NCBI RefSeq assembly: GCF_002994635.1
Contig: NZ_PVNL01000069.1
Coordinates: 1-64,000 of the forward strand
Direction of reading: 5' to 3'
DNA: 64,000 nucleotides
Source of the DNA: Enhygromyxa salina
GTDB lineage: Bacteria; Myxococcota_A; Polyangia; Nannocystales; Nannocystaceae
Under the pieces are notes generated by a model. It was not told where the DNA came from. It saw only the letters and a program-made list of their open reading frames with translations, and searched no databases. Positions 53,019 through 62,115 of the stretch are shown here, in pieces; positions within the stretch are counted from its first letter, which is position 1; each line of letters begins with the position of its first letter. A program made the translations under genes and the position numbers.

Positions 53019-53876
53019 TCACCCTGCCGGCACAGGGGGCTCCGGGAGCATGGCAGCGTTCCCGTACAGGCGCGTCACGTCGTCACCATTGTTCCAGTGG
53101 CCGAGCCACTCCTGGTAGTAGTCGGGCAGCGGCTGGTGCTCGGGATTGTGCCAGGGGACCTGCGACGCGAAGATGCCAAACGTCGACCGGAGCTTGGACG
53201 AGAGCGGGACGCTGGCGAAGGGGTCGCCTTTGTAGCAAGACGCTGGCACGTCATGCACATGAAGCTTGAATTCCTCGAGCAACATGTCGACCAGCGATAT
53301 GCTGAACTTCATGAAGCGACGGGTGTTGCGCAGGCGATAGCCGTAGTTCCCCACGAGGTGGTTGTAGACAGCGAGCGCTGAGCTGCGGTGCTCGATCTCT
53401 TCGCAGAAGTGCCACAAGAACAGCGAGACCACGCGGGGGTCCCCGCCGCCGAACAAGACGGCGCGATTGTCGAGGACCATCTTGAAGAAGGGGGTGAAGA
53501 TGGCCTCGAGTCCGCCTGAGTGGGCCAGCGCGAAGTTGAGCGGATGGGCGTCGTACAGGTCATCGTAGATCTGGATGACCTTGTCGAGAGTGGACTGCAG
53601 CCCCGGGTATTGCTTGATCAGCGCTTTGACGTGCGTCTTGTGGGCAGCCGAGTGAACGGCCTCCTGCTTGCGAAAGAGCTTGGCCTCGGCGGCGATCTCG
53701 GGGTCGGTGATCTGGGTCTCGGCCTTGCGGGTCGCCCGGCAGATGTATCGCTCGAAGCCGATCGCCAAGAAGCTGATCTGGTTGAGCAAGATGGCGAAGC
53801 GCGGCTGGTCCGGGTTCCACAGGAAGGGGACGCCGTCCAGGTCCCACGCGATCGTTCGAATCTCGAGGTTAGACAT
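53019..53876 (-). CDS. Predicted metal-dependent hydrolase (PF10118-like)
   Basis: A 285-residue protein. An all-helical fold with metal-ligand candidates in order: LFRKQEAVHSAAHKTHVKAL (QE..H...H), and FLWHFCEEIEHRSSALAVYNHL (H..EExxH), a ferritin-like di-metal arrangement as in the COG3687 family. The C-terminal half has VPWHNPEHQPLPDYYQEWL. In the family the substrate is unknown. It lies 20 bp after the RCC1 gene on the minus strand and may be the last gene of that run. Confidence 0.83.
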   Translation of the reverse strand: MSNLEIRTIAWDLDGVPFLWNPDQPRFAILLNQISFLAIGFERYICRATRKAETQITDPEIAAEAKLFRKQEAVHSAAHKTHVKALIKQYPGLQSTLDKVIQIYDDLYDAHPLNFALAHSGGLEAIFTPFFKMVLDNRAVLFGGGDPRVVSLFLWHFCEEIEHRSSALAVYNHLVGNYGYRLRNTRRFMKFSISLVDMLLEEFKLHVHDVPASCYKGDPFASVPLSSKLRSTFGIFASQVPWHNPEHQPLPDYYQEWLGHWNNGDDVTRLYGNAAMLPEPPVPAG

Positions 53877-53896
53877 GTCTATTATCTTTCTCTCAC

Positions 53897-55114
53897 TCAG
53901 CCGCGGGGGTTCGGCCCCAGCGCCCCGCGGTCCGCGAGGCCCCAGCAGTAGACCTTGCCGCCGGACACGACGCAGGTGTGTCGATGGCCGGCCGCGACAT
54001 CAACCACGCCGCGGACGCCCGCCAACTTGGAGGGGGTCGGCTTGGAGCTCCGGCTGGCGTCGATCTGGCGGTCGGCGTTGTCGCCCCAACAGCGCAGGTC
54101 GGCGGCGGAAAACAGCGCGCAGGTGTGCTGGTCGCCGGCGACGATGTCCTTCATGCCGGCCAGCCCACCCACGACCCGAGGCGTGCGCTCCCGATCCGTC
54201 CCGGCCCCGAGCCCCAGCTGCCCCTGGCGGCCGTCGCCCCAGCAGACAAACTCGCCGCCGTGCCGCCGCGCGCAGGTGTGCCGCCCCCCAGCAATGACCC
54301 ACTGCGCGTCGGTCAGTCCCTTGACGGGCCGCGCGTTGGACCTGGAGGCGATGGCCCCGTCGCCCAGCTGCCCCTCGGTGTTGCGTCCCCAGCACATCAC
54401 ACGTCCGCCGTGCTCGGCCACGCAGACATGCTCACCGCCCACCGCCATCGAAACTGCAGGAGAGATGCCGCCGATCGCTTGCGGTTGCGGGAAGGCCCGC
54501 TCGTCGCCCGATCCGATCTGGCCGTTGGTGCCCACGCCCCAACACACCACCTTGCCCCCCTGTCGCAGCGCACACGCAAACCCGTCGCCGACCCCGATGT
54601 CCGTCGCGTCGGACAGCTGAGCGACCGCTGTGGGTCGGGTACTCCACACGCCGACCTTGGCCCCTCGCCCGTCTCCGAGCTGCCCGTTCTGGTTGTTGCC
54701 CCAGCAAACAACCGCGCCAGACTTGCGCCGGGCGCAGCTGAAGTCTCCGCCGGCCTCGATCTCGACGGCGTCGGTGAGCCCCACGACGGCGACCATCGCC
54801 GTGCTGTCCTCGCGAGCCCCGTTGCCGAGCTGTCCGTAGGTGTTGCGTCCCCAGCACATCACGGCGCCCGACTTTCGGCGCGCGCAAGTGTGCATGTTTC
54901 CCGCGGACACCTCGACAAATGGGTCGACGCGAGGGGCGGCGGGTCGTGGCGTTGCGGGTGCTTGCGTTGACCCTGTCGCGGCTGGAGTTTTGGGTGACGT
55001 TGTCTTCGGCGAGGTGCTCCAGTCGCAGCCGAGCGCCAGGCCCATCGTCAGGATCCACGCGGCGCCGATGTTCGGGGCGCGACGGGCTGCGAGCTGCTCG
55101 GGGCTGCGGGGCAT
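53897..55114 (-). CDS. RCC1-repeat lipoprotein
   Basis: A 405-residue protein with lipobox MGLALGC (Cys ~30) and a Thr/Pro linker. From ~65 it consists of seven RCC1-type units of ~48 residues, each with CARRxxGxVxCWGxNxxGQLGxG, so it should fold into a seven-bladed propeller on the cell surface, with a Cys pair per blade. Such secreted RCC1 proteins are numerous in myxobacteria and probably bind proteins or sugars. 53 bp after the ECF sigma gene. Confidence 0.88.
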   Translation of the reverse strand: MPRSPEQLAARRAPNIGAAWILTMGLALGCDWSTSPKTTSPKTPAATGSTQAPATPRPAAPRVDPFVEVSAGNMHTCARRKSGAVMCWGRNTYGQLGNGAREDSTAMVAVVGLTDAVEIEAGGDFSCARRKSGAVVCWGNNQNGQLGDGRGAKVGVWSTRPTAVAQLSDATDIGVGDGFACALRQGGKVVCWGVGTNGQIGSGDERAFPQPQAIGGISPAVSMAVGGEHVCVAEHGGRVMCWGRNTEGQLGDGAIASRSNARPVKGLTDAQWVIAGGRHTCARRHGGEFVCWGDGRQGQLGLGAGTDRERTPRVVGGLAGMKDIVAGDQHTCALFSAADLRCWGDNADRQIDASRSSKPTPSKLAGVRGVVDVAAGHRHTCVVSGGKVYCWGLADRGALGPNPRG

Positions 55115-55167
55115 GCTGAATCGTAGCGTTTTACGGTCGCAGGTGCTTCACGACGGAACCGCTCCGC

Positions 55168-55797
55168 TCACTCGTCGAGCTCGCGCCGCAGCTGCAGGGC
55201 CCAGCCGTCGAGCCCGCGCAGCGTGGTCTCGAGCTGCTCGTTCGACTCCGCCAGGGCGCGCATGTGCTCGTCGAGCCGCGCCCGCCCTCGATGCATGCGC
55301 GTCTTGATCGTGGAGGCCGGCAAGTCCAGGACCAGCGCGATGTCGTTGATGCGCATGTCCTCCCAGTAGTGCAGCTCGAGCATCAGCTGGGTGTCGATCG
55401 GCAGCTGGCGCAGCGCGGCCAGCAGCAGCTTGTTTTGGCCGTGGGCGTCGAGCAGCGACGGCGCCGAGCGATGCAGGCCCGCGATCGTGGCGTGCTGGGG
55501 ATCAAACCGCTCACGATCGCGGATCGTGTTGCGCAGGTGCTCGAGCAATTTCTTGCGGGCGATCGCAAACAAGAAGGTGCGAAAGCTGGCGTCGTCGCGG
55601 AACCGGGCGAGGCCACCATCGAGCAACCCGAGGAAGGTCGCCTGAACCAGGTCTTCGGCCTCGGCGCCGACCTTGCTCATGAAGAATCGGGCGATGCTCT
55701 CGTGGTGGCGCTGCAGCAAGGTTGCGCCCGCCGATGCTTCACCCGCTCGCCAGCGCGACAGCAGCTCCTCGTCGGGCAGCGCCGCGAGCTCGCTCAT
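55168..55797 (-). CDS. ECF sigma factor
   Basis: 209 residues: region 2 (LLSRWRAGEASAGATLLQRH, AEAEDLVQATFLGLLDGG, SFRTFLFAIARKKLLEHLRN) and region 4 (LRQLPIDTQLMLELHYWEDM, INDIALVLDLPASTIKTRMHRGRARL, a helix-turn-helix). Its ATG overlaps the stop of the sulfotransferase gene by 4 bp. No anti-sigma factor is seen; the following RCC1 lipoprotein may be a target or a sensor partner. Confidence 0.88.
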   Translation of the reverse strand: MSELAALPDEELLSRWRAGEASAGATLLQRHHESIARFFMSKVGAEAEDLVQATFLGLLDGGLARFRDDASFRTFLFAIARKKLLEHLRNTIRDRERFDPQHATIAGLHRSAPSLLDAHGQNKLLLAALRQLPIDTQLMLELHYWEDMRINDIALVLDLPASTIKTRMHRGRARLDEHMRALAESNEQLETTLRGLDGWALQLRRELDE

Positions 55798-56690
55798 CCT
55801 CCCCAGTCCATCGATCCGGGCGGCAGGCCACCGTCGGACCCCGGCTCGGGCTCGGCCGCTTCAGCCTTGCCCGCCGCTGCCCGCCGCTTGCGTCGCGCGA
55901 GCTGATCCTCCTGCACGGCCTGCTGCGCCGCCTGGATCCGCGGCACCAGCTTTTGATTGGCAGCGTTGAGCTTGCGAATGAAGCTGTGCTCGAGCCCCTT
56001 GCTCTCGTGGATCGTGTTGTAGAGCTCGTCGAACAGCGCGGCGAACTCGGGCTCGATGCTGTCGGAGCTGGGCCGGGTCTGGGTGCGGTTGCGCGGCTCG
56101 ACGGCGGCGACGGCCTTGTCCGCGTCGATCTCGGGATCGCCGATCCACGCGAGCGTCTTGCGGATCACATCCTCGGGATCCGTGAGCAGCCCGTCGTAGC
56201 TCTGCACGTGCACGGGAAACCGGCGGATCGCAATGTCGCGGACCAGGGCGAAATTTTCGCTCCACCACTCGAGCACCGGGGAGAAGCGCACGGGGTCGGG
56301 CGAGTCGGGCGACCGCTCGCGCCGGGCTTGATCTTCCATGTCATACAGGCGCGTCAGCGAGCTCTCGTACTCCCGCCACTCGCGGACCGTGGCCACGACC
56401 TTGCTGATGTAGGCGCGATCGCTGCGAACCAGGCCGGGGATGAACACCTTGACCACGTGGCGCGTGACCTGCTCGGGGAAGAAGTAGGCGCCCGTGCGCG
56501 GGTGGGGGTTGGTCCGCCAGTAGATGCCCTGGCGCAGCAGCGACTCGTAGAAGCCCGAGGGGTTGGCGTCGCGGATCGTCTCGCCCCAGTTCGCGGGGAA
56601 CGCCTCGCCGAACGGCGGAAACCCGGCCGCGATCAGGATCTGCATCCACATCGAGGTGCCGGAGCGCTTGGTGCCAGTGATGATGATCAT
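55794..56690 (-). CDS. Sulfotransferase family protein
   Basis: A 298-residue protein opening MIIITGTKRSGTSMWMQILI, the 5'-phosphosulfate loop that binds PAPS. VKVFIPGLVRSDRAYISKVV is the 3'-phosphate-binding region. IRRFPVHVQSYDGLLTDPEDVIRKTLAWIG is the usual downstream helix-strand of the family. The acceptor is unknown; a lipid, polysaccharide or small molecule is possible. Its Ala/Glu/Arg-rich tail (~260-298) is unlike the fold. First gene of the run with ECF sigma, RCC1 and metal hydrolase. Confidence 0.85.
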   Translation of the reverse strand: MIIITGTKRSGTSMWMQILIAAGFPPFGEAFPANWGETIRDANPSGFYESLLRQGIYWRTNPHPRTGAYFFPEQVTRHVVKVFIPGLVRSDRAYISKVVATVREWREYESSLTRLYDMEDQARRERSPDSPDPVRFSPVLEWWSENFALVRDIAIRRFPVHVQSYDGLLTDPEDVIRKTLAWIGDPEIDADKAVAAVEPRNRTQTRPSSDSIEPEFAALFDELYNTIHESKGLEHSFIRKLNAANQKLVPRIQAAQQAVQEDQLARRKRRAAAGKAEAAEPEPGSDGGLPPGSMDWGG

Positions 56691-56997
56691 GGAGGCACCT
56701 GAGGGTAACCAATAAAGCAGCCGCCCGGCGGCACGAGCGAACCCTCGAGTTGGATGTCCCGTTCGAGGGAGGGTGGGTCATCCACGAGCCGTCGTGCGCT
56801 AGGCATTGCACCACGGGCTCCTAGCGCAGGTTCACAGCACATTCGCAACACCACGCTCTCAACGCTTCGTGGCATGCCCTCGACGGCCTGACTCACCTGT
56901 CTGCGCCGAGCGGTGGCGACGGCGTCCCGCGCTTCGTAGAAGGAGCCGCCCGGCGCGAGGCCGGGCGGCTGTCGTTTGGTCGGTGCTGCTTGGAATC
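56691..56997. other. Intergenic region with one strong hairpin
   Basis: About 300 bp between the sulfotransferase start and the end of the 56998 gene. No ORF with a start and family sense is seen. It holds the 10-bp hairpin at 56944-56970 and, presumably, the promoter of the sulfotransferase run, which I cannot place. Confidence 0.5.
56944..56970 (-). terminator. Terminator-like hairpin after the 56998 gene
   Basis: AGCCGCCCGG (56944-56953) pairs perfectly with CCGGGCGGCT (56961-56970) around a 7-nt loop. In the minus direction CCTTCTAC follows, in the plus direction GTCGTTT, so the T-tract is poor; it may still stop transcription from the 56998-57522 gene. Confidence 0.5.
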
Positions 56998-57522
56998 CTA
57001 AGAGCGGGCCAGCTGTGGGCGCGAGGTCGCGGGCGCGCCGAGCATCGTGTGCATCAACGGCGGTCCGCCAACCCGGGCGACGAAGGTTCGCGGCCCGCAT
57101 TGAATGCGGATGCGGGCGCCGTAGGGCAGGGGCAGCCGGGCGCCGCCGAGCTCCCGGTTGGTCAGGGCCGGGTCGACGAGCATGTGGGCGACGGTCATGC
57201 GGCTGACACCGATGCGCAGCTCGCCGATCATGCCGGGGAGCACCTGCAGCACCGGGCGGCCGGTCGCGTCGATCTCGAGCAGCGCGAAGTCCTCACGCCC
57301 GCCCAGGATCTCGGCGGGGGTGGTCGTTGGATCAAGCACGAAGCGGCTCGCGCGGTCGTGACCGCCGAATCGGGCCATCACGTGAAAGAGCCAGCCACTT
57401 CGCTCTCGAAGTTTGGCTGGCTCTGGAGTTGCAGGCGCCCCGTCGATCAACTCGACGATCTCCACTGGTGGGAGGGGAATTCGCCCTGGCTGCTGCGCGC
57501 GTCGTCCCACGTGCAGGCCCAA
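56998..57522 (-). CDS. Orphan FHA-like/AgmX N-terminal-type domain protein
   Basis: A 174-residue protein without signal or membrane segment. FVLDPTTTPAEILGGREDFALLEIDATG, VLQVLPGMIGELRIG and LPLPYGARIRIQCGPRTFVARV resemble the small beta domain found at the N-terminus of many myxobacterial TonB/AgmX-like proteins, here without the C-terminal part. The match is from memory and weak. Start uncertain: the ORF opens MGLHVGRRAQQPGR. Divergent from the pirin gene. Confidence 0.5.
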   Translation of the reverse strand: MGLHVGRRAQQPGRIPLPPVEIVELIDGAPATPEPAKLRERSGWLFHVMARFGGHDRASRFVLDPTTTPAEILGGREDFALLEIDATGRPVLQVLPGMIGELRIGVSRMTVAHMLVDPALTNRELGGARLPLPYGARIRIQCGPRTFVARVGGPPLMHTMLGAPATSRPQLARS

Positions 57523-57593
57523 GACGCACCAGAAAAAATTTTGTTCCCCCGCGCGAGATGCGTACCCGGGGACTGGCCTATCGTCGGGGCTCG

Positions 57594-58457
57594 ATGCGAC
57601 GTCGTGAGATCCTCGAGGGGGCGCTGGCGCTGGGGGCGGTCGCGCCTGTGAGTCAGGTGCTTGGGTGCGTGGAGCCGCCGAGCGGCGCGGCGGCTGGGTC
57701 GGCGGGCGCGTCGGCCAGGCGGGCGCCGGCCCGGGTGCTGCAGCGGATCACGTCGCACGCCGCGATCGACGGGGCGGGCGCGACGGTGCAGCGTGTGTTC
57801 CCCGGTCCGGATCTGCGCCACCTCGATCCCTTCGTGGTGCTCGACGACTTCGACGTGCGGCGGCCCGCGGGCTTCCCTGATCATCCGCACCGTGGGTTCG
57901 AGGCGTTCACCTACATGATCGAGGGCGCGTTCCACCACCGCGACTCGATGGGCAACGACTCGGTGATCGGCCCAGGTGGCACCCAGCGGTTCTGCAGCGG
58001 CAGCGGGGCGCGGCACTCGGAGATGCCTGGCACCGACGGGGCCAACCGGGGGCTGCAGCTGTGGGTCAATCTCCCGCGGCGGCTCAAGCAGATGGCGCCG
58101 AACTACGTGGGGATCGCTGGCGCCGACATGCCCGTGTTTCCCGGTGAGGGCCACGTGCTGCGCGAGGTCGTGGGTCCGCGCTCGCCGGTCTCGCTGCAGA
58201 CCGAGGTCGAGTACTTCGACCTCGAGCTGTTCGCCGACGCGAGCTTCGAGCACGAGGTGCTGGTCGGCCGCAACGCGCTGATCTACGTGCTCGAGGGCGA
58301 GGTCTCGCTGCTCGGTCAGCGACTCGCCCGCGGCGAGGCGCTGCTGCCCACGTCCGGCGTCGTGAACATCAGCGCGGCGCAGCCGAGTCGGGTGTTGTGG
58401 CTGTCGGGCAAGCCGCACGGCGAGCCGATCAACCATCGCGGACCGTATGTAGATTAG
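57594..58457 (+). CDS. Pirin family protein with Tat-type lipoprotein signal
   Basis: ATG 57594: MRRREILEGALALGAVAPVS followed by QVLGC, a twin-arginine signal that ends in a lipobox, unusual because most pirins are cytoplasmic. Mature part (~45-287): FPGPDLRHLDPFVVLDDFDV, PDHPHRGFEAFTYMIEGAFHHRDS (metal ligands His, His, His), and GSGARHSEMP with the fourth-ligand region, then GLQLWVNLPRRLKQM. The C-terminal cupin has LIYVLEGEVSLLGQRLARGEALL. Pirins bind Fe and some act as quercetinases. An exported, lipid-anchored pirin is noteworthy. Its stop is 5 bp from the converging cysteine-rich gene. Confidence 0.88.
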   Translation: MRRREILEGALALGAVAPVSQVLGCVEPPSGAAAGSAGASARRAPARVLQRITSHAAIDGAGATVQRVFPGPDLRHLDPFVVLDDFDVRRPAGFPDHPHRGFEAFTYMIEGAFHHRDSMGNDSVIGPGGTQRFCSGSGARHSEMPGTDGANRGLQLWVNLPRRLKQMAPNYVGIAGADMPVFPGEGHVLREVVGPRSPVSLQTEVEYFDLELFADASFEHEVLVGRNALIYVLEGEVSLLGQRLARGEALLPTSGVVNISAAQPSRVLWLSGKPHGEPINHRGPYVD

Positions 58458-58462
58458 TCGAA

Positions 58463-60448
58463 CTACTGCTGGAAGCAGTAGATCGGCATCACCACGGTGC
58501 AGCTCGTGCCCGGCGCGAAGTTGCAGGCGGTCCAGGTGCTGGTCACCGACACCGTGTTGCCGATCGAGCCCGACGAGCCCGCGGCCTGGGTGAAGTTGTT
58601 GCACCGACCCATTCCCGGCGCCGGGGTGCCGTCGAACGCGGTCCCGGTCCGAGCGACGCGAAACCCACCGCAGGTGGCGGCGGTGGTCGGCGTGGGTGTG
58701 CCCAGCTCGGTGCGGTCGATCGGGGCGTGGAGGGTGCCGTCGGTGAGGTCGGTCCAGCTGTCGGCGATCTTGGTCCCGGTGACCAAGTAGTAGGGCATCA
58801 GCGAGTGGGTAAACCGCGCCGCCGGGTTCTCACCGACGACGTTGGTCGAGATCCACGCCATGTAGTCGCCGGGCAAGTTGGCAGCTGCCGCCCGCGCGCT
58901 GCAGATCGCGTCGGCGCCCACGATTCCGCCGATCGCCCCGGTGTGCACGGTGCTGGTCGCAAACACGAGCTTGACGGCGACCTGGCACATGTCGCAGCCG
59001 TCGTTCGGCTCGACGTTGGCGTCGTCGCACTGCTCGCCGGGCTGCACGAAGCCATCACCGCAGATCGCGTTGGTGCAGGCGTTGGTGCATGCGTCGGTGT
59101 TGAACAGGTTGCCGTCGTCGCACGCCTCACCCATCTGCACGAAGCCGTCGCCGCAGACCGCGTTGGTGCAGGCGTTGGTGCACGCGTCGGTGTTGTCGAG
59201 GTTGCCGTCGTCGCACGCCTCGCCCGGCTGCGCGAAGCCGTCACCACAGGCAGCGGCGGTGCAGGCGTTGGTGCACGCGTCGGTGTTGATCATGTTGGCG
59301 TCGTCGCACTGCTCGCCCGGCTGCTGAAATCCGTCGCCACAGACCGCGTCCATGCAGGCGTTGGTGCACAGATCGGTGTCGAACTGATTGGCGTCGTCGC
59401 ACTCCTCGACCCCCTCGTGCACGAAGCCGTCGCCGCAGGTCGCGTCCACACAGAAGATGCAGGCGTCGGTGCTGATGTCGTTGCCGTCGTCGCACGCCTC
59501 GACGCCCTGGTGGACGATCATGTCGCCACAGACCGCGCCCGTGCACATGTTGGTGCAGCCGTCGTTGTCATTGTTGTTGCCGTCGTCGCAGGTCTCGGGC
59601 GGCTGGACCAGGTTGTCGCCGCAGACCTCGTCCTGGCAGGTCGGGCCGCAGCCATCGAAGGCCTCGATGTTGCCGTCGTCGCACTGCTCACCCGGCTGGA
59701 CCACGTCGTCACCGCAGACCTCGAGCTCGCAGCTGGGGCTGCAGCCGTCGAAGGGGTCATTGTTGCCGTCGTCGCAGCCCTCGCCCGGCTGGATCAGGCC
59801 GTCGCCGCACTGCTCGTCCTGGCAAGTGGGATCGCAGCCATCGAACGCGGCGGTGTTGCCGTCGTCGCACTGCTCGCCCGGCTGCACGATGCTGTCTCCG
59901 CAGACTTCGAGCTGACAGTTGGGGCCGCAGCCATCGAAGGGATCGGTGTTGCCGTCGTCGCAGGCCTCGTCGAGCTGTTGGACACTGTCACCGCAGCCCT
60001 CGACCATGCACGTGGCGCTGCAGCCATCGAGGTCGTCGGTGTTGCCGTCGTCGCACGCCTCGACGCCGAGGTAGGTGATCCCATCGCCGCACGCCGCGTC
60101 GCTGCAGATGTTCGTGCAGGCGTCGCCGTCGTCGAGGTTGCCGTCGTCGCAACTCTCACCGTCGTCGACGACCCCGTCGCCGCAGTAGCTCACGTCGGCG
60201 TCGCCATCGCCATCACCACCGAGCGTGTCGCCATCACCGTCACCGGGATCGCCATCGCCATCACCATCACCATCACCATCTCCATCACCGCCGAGCGTGT
60301 CGCCATCGCCATCGCCGACTGACGATCCCGTGTCGGAGTCGGAGTCGGAGCTCGGCGGGATGATGGCGGCGTCGTCGACACAAGCGAGCGTCAGCGAGGC
60401 GAGCAGTGACGCCGCCGTGAACCGGGACACGAGGTAGTGGGTCTGCAT
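58463..60448 (-). CDS. Large cysteine-rich repeat lipoprotein with C-terminal DUF1554 domain
   Basis: A 661-residue protein: signal with lipobox ASLTLAC, an Asp/Gly/Ser linker coded by six-base repeats (~30-85), then about 13 modules of ~30 residues with CGDGxxxxGExCDDGNxxxxDxCxxxC. The last ~170 residues (LVFATSTVHTGAIGGIVGAD, LPGDYMAWISTNVV, PYYLVTGTKIADSWTDLTDG, HAPIDRTELG, to SCTVVMPIYCFQQ) fit DUF1554, a lectin-like fold near the C-type/endostatin group. It likely displays this domain on a disulfide-stiffened stalk. 60450-60478 upstream is a perfect inverted repeat. Confidence 0.88.
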   Translation of the reverse strand: MQTHYLVSRFTAASLLASLTLACVDDAAIIPPSSDSDSDTGSSVGDGDGDTLGGDGDGDGDGDGDGDPGDGDGDTLGGDGDGDADVSYCGDGVVDDGESCDDGNLDDGDACTNICSDAACGDGITYLGVEACDDGNTDDLDGCSATCMVEGCGDSVQQLDEACDDGNTDPFDGCGPNCQLEVCGDSIVQPGEQCDDGNTAAFDGCDPTCQDEQCGDGLIQPGEGCDDGNNDPFDGCSPSCELEVCGDDVVQPGEQCDDGNIEAFDGCGPTCQDEVCGDNLVQPPETCDDGNNNDNDGCTNMCTGAVCGDMIVHQGVEACDDGNDISTDACIFCVDATCGDGFVHEGVEECDDANQFDTDLCTNACMDAVCGDGFQQPGEQCDDANMINTDACTNACTAAACGDGFAQPGEACDDGNLDNTDACTNACTNAVCGDGFVQMGEACDDGNLFNTDACTNACTNAICGDGFVQPGEQCDDANVEPNDGCDMCQVAVKLVFATSTVHTGAIGGIVGADAICSARAAAANLPGDYMAWISTNVVGENPAARFTHSLMPYYLVTGTKIADSWTDLTDGTLHAPIDRTELGTPTPTTAATCGGFRVARTGTAFDGTPAPGMGRCNNFTQAAGSSGSIGNTVSVTSTWTACNFAPGTSCTVVMPIYCFQQ

Positions 60449-60449
60449 C

Positions 60450-60478
60450 CCGGGATCTGAGCGGATTTCAGATCCCGG
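60450..60478 (-). promoter_or_regulatory. 11-bp perfect inverted repeat directly before the DUF1554 lipoprotein start
   Basis: CCGGGATCTGA (60450-60460) pairs with TCAGATCCCGG (60468-60478), loop of 7 nt. It ends one base before the start codon (60448 on the minus strand), so it covers the place of the ribosome-binding site. It may be an mRNA hairpin that limits translation, or an operator. Confidence 0.6.
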
Positions 60479-60514
60479 CGTACGAAAATCAGCAGGACTG
60501 GAGACAAGATAGAG

Positions 60515-60546
60515 CGAAGGAGCCCGGGTAGGATCGGGCTCCTTCG
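60515..60546 (-). terminator. Likely terminator after the SUMF1-fold lipoprotein gene
   Basis: CGAAGGAGCCCG (60515-60526) pairs perfectly with CGGGCTCCTTCG (60535-60546), 12 bp with an 8-nt loop. In the minus direction it follows the stop at 60557 by ~10 bp and is followed by CTCTATCTTGTCT, a T-rich but interrupted tract. Confidence 0.7.
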
Positions 60547-60556
60547 CGTCGAGTCG

Positions 60557-61570
<1,014 letters not shown>

Positions 61571-62115
61571 GCTCAAAACTCCGCGCCGGCCATCATGTCG
61601 AGGGCCGGGGCCCACGAGTATGCGTCGAACGAGGCCTAGGGCGCACGAAATTCGCGGATGATGAGCTGCCAACTGTCCCTCACTTGCGCCCCGCCTGCGG
61701 GTGTGAGGGGGCATGTTTGCGCAGTGGCGATCGATTTCGAGCGGCTGTCGGGGCACACGCGCGGAGCGTTGATGTTCGTCACACTTCACCGACTGCGCCA
61801 GGTGGGTCCGCTCCGCGGACATCCTGGGTCGAGGCTGTAGCAAGTGATGAACGGAAGACGCGTCGACGGCACGCGATGACAGCGATCGCTTCCGGACCGC
61901 CTGGACCAAGGTCACCCATCTGCCCGTCCCGCGCAGAGCCACAGCGCGCGATGCGAGAGCCAGTTCGTTGAGCCCGTCGCCAACTCGCGTAGCTCGGACA
62001 ACGGAATCTCGTCCGCGAGCAAGTATGCGAGCGTCGGCGTTGTCGGCGGCGAACACCCAGCGGCGGTGCTGCGTGGTCCAAGCACCACTGGCGCGTGCCG
62101 AACTTCCGCGCTCTG
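61571..62115 (-). other. 545-bp gap with a possible gene remnant
   Basis: Between the SUMF1-fold gene start and the next stop. On the minus strand ~62080-61913 the text can be read WTTQHRRWVFAADNADARIL and then, in another frame, LLADEIPLSELRELATGSTN and WLSHRALWLCAGRADG to TGA near 61913. That is protein-like but needs a frameshift and has no start, so it may be the end of a lost gene. I see no RNA gene or terminator here. Confidence 0.3.

Noticed and set aside
58397..60322. 641-residue plus-strand ORF with VAVVALLARL repeats
   Set aside because: It is the reverse reading of the CDDGN modules; the repeats follow from the repeated codons of the true gene.
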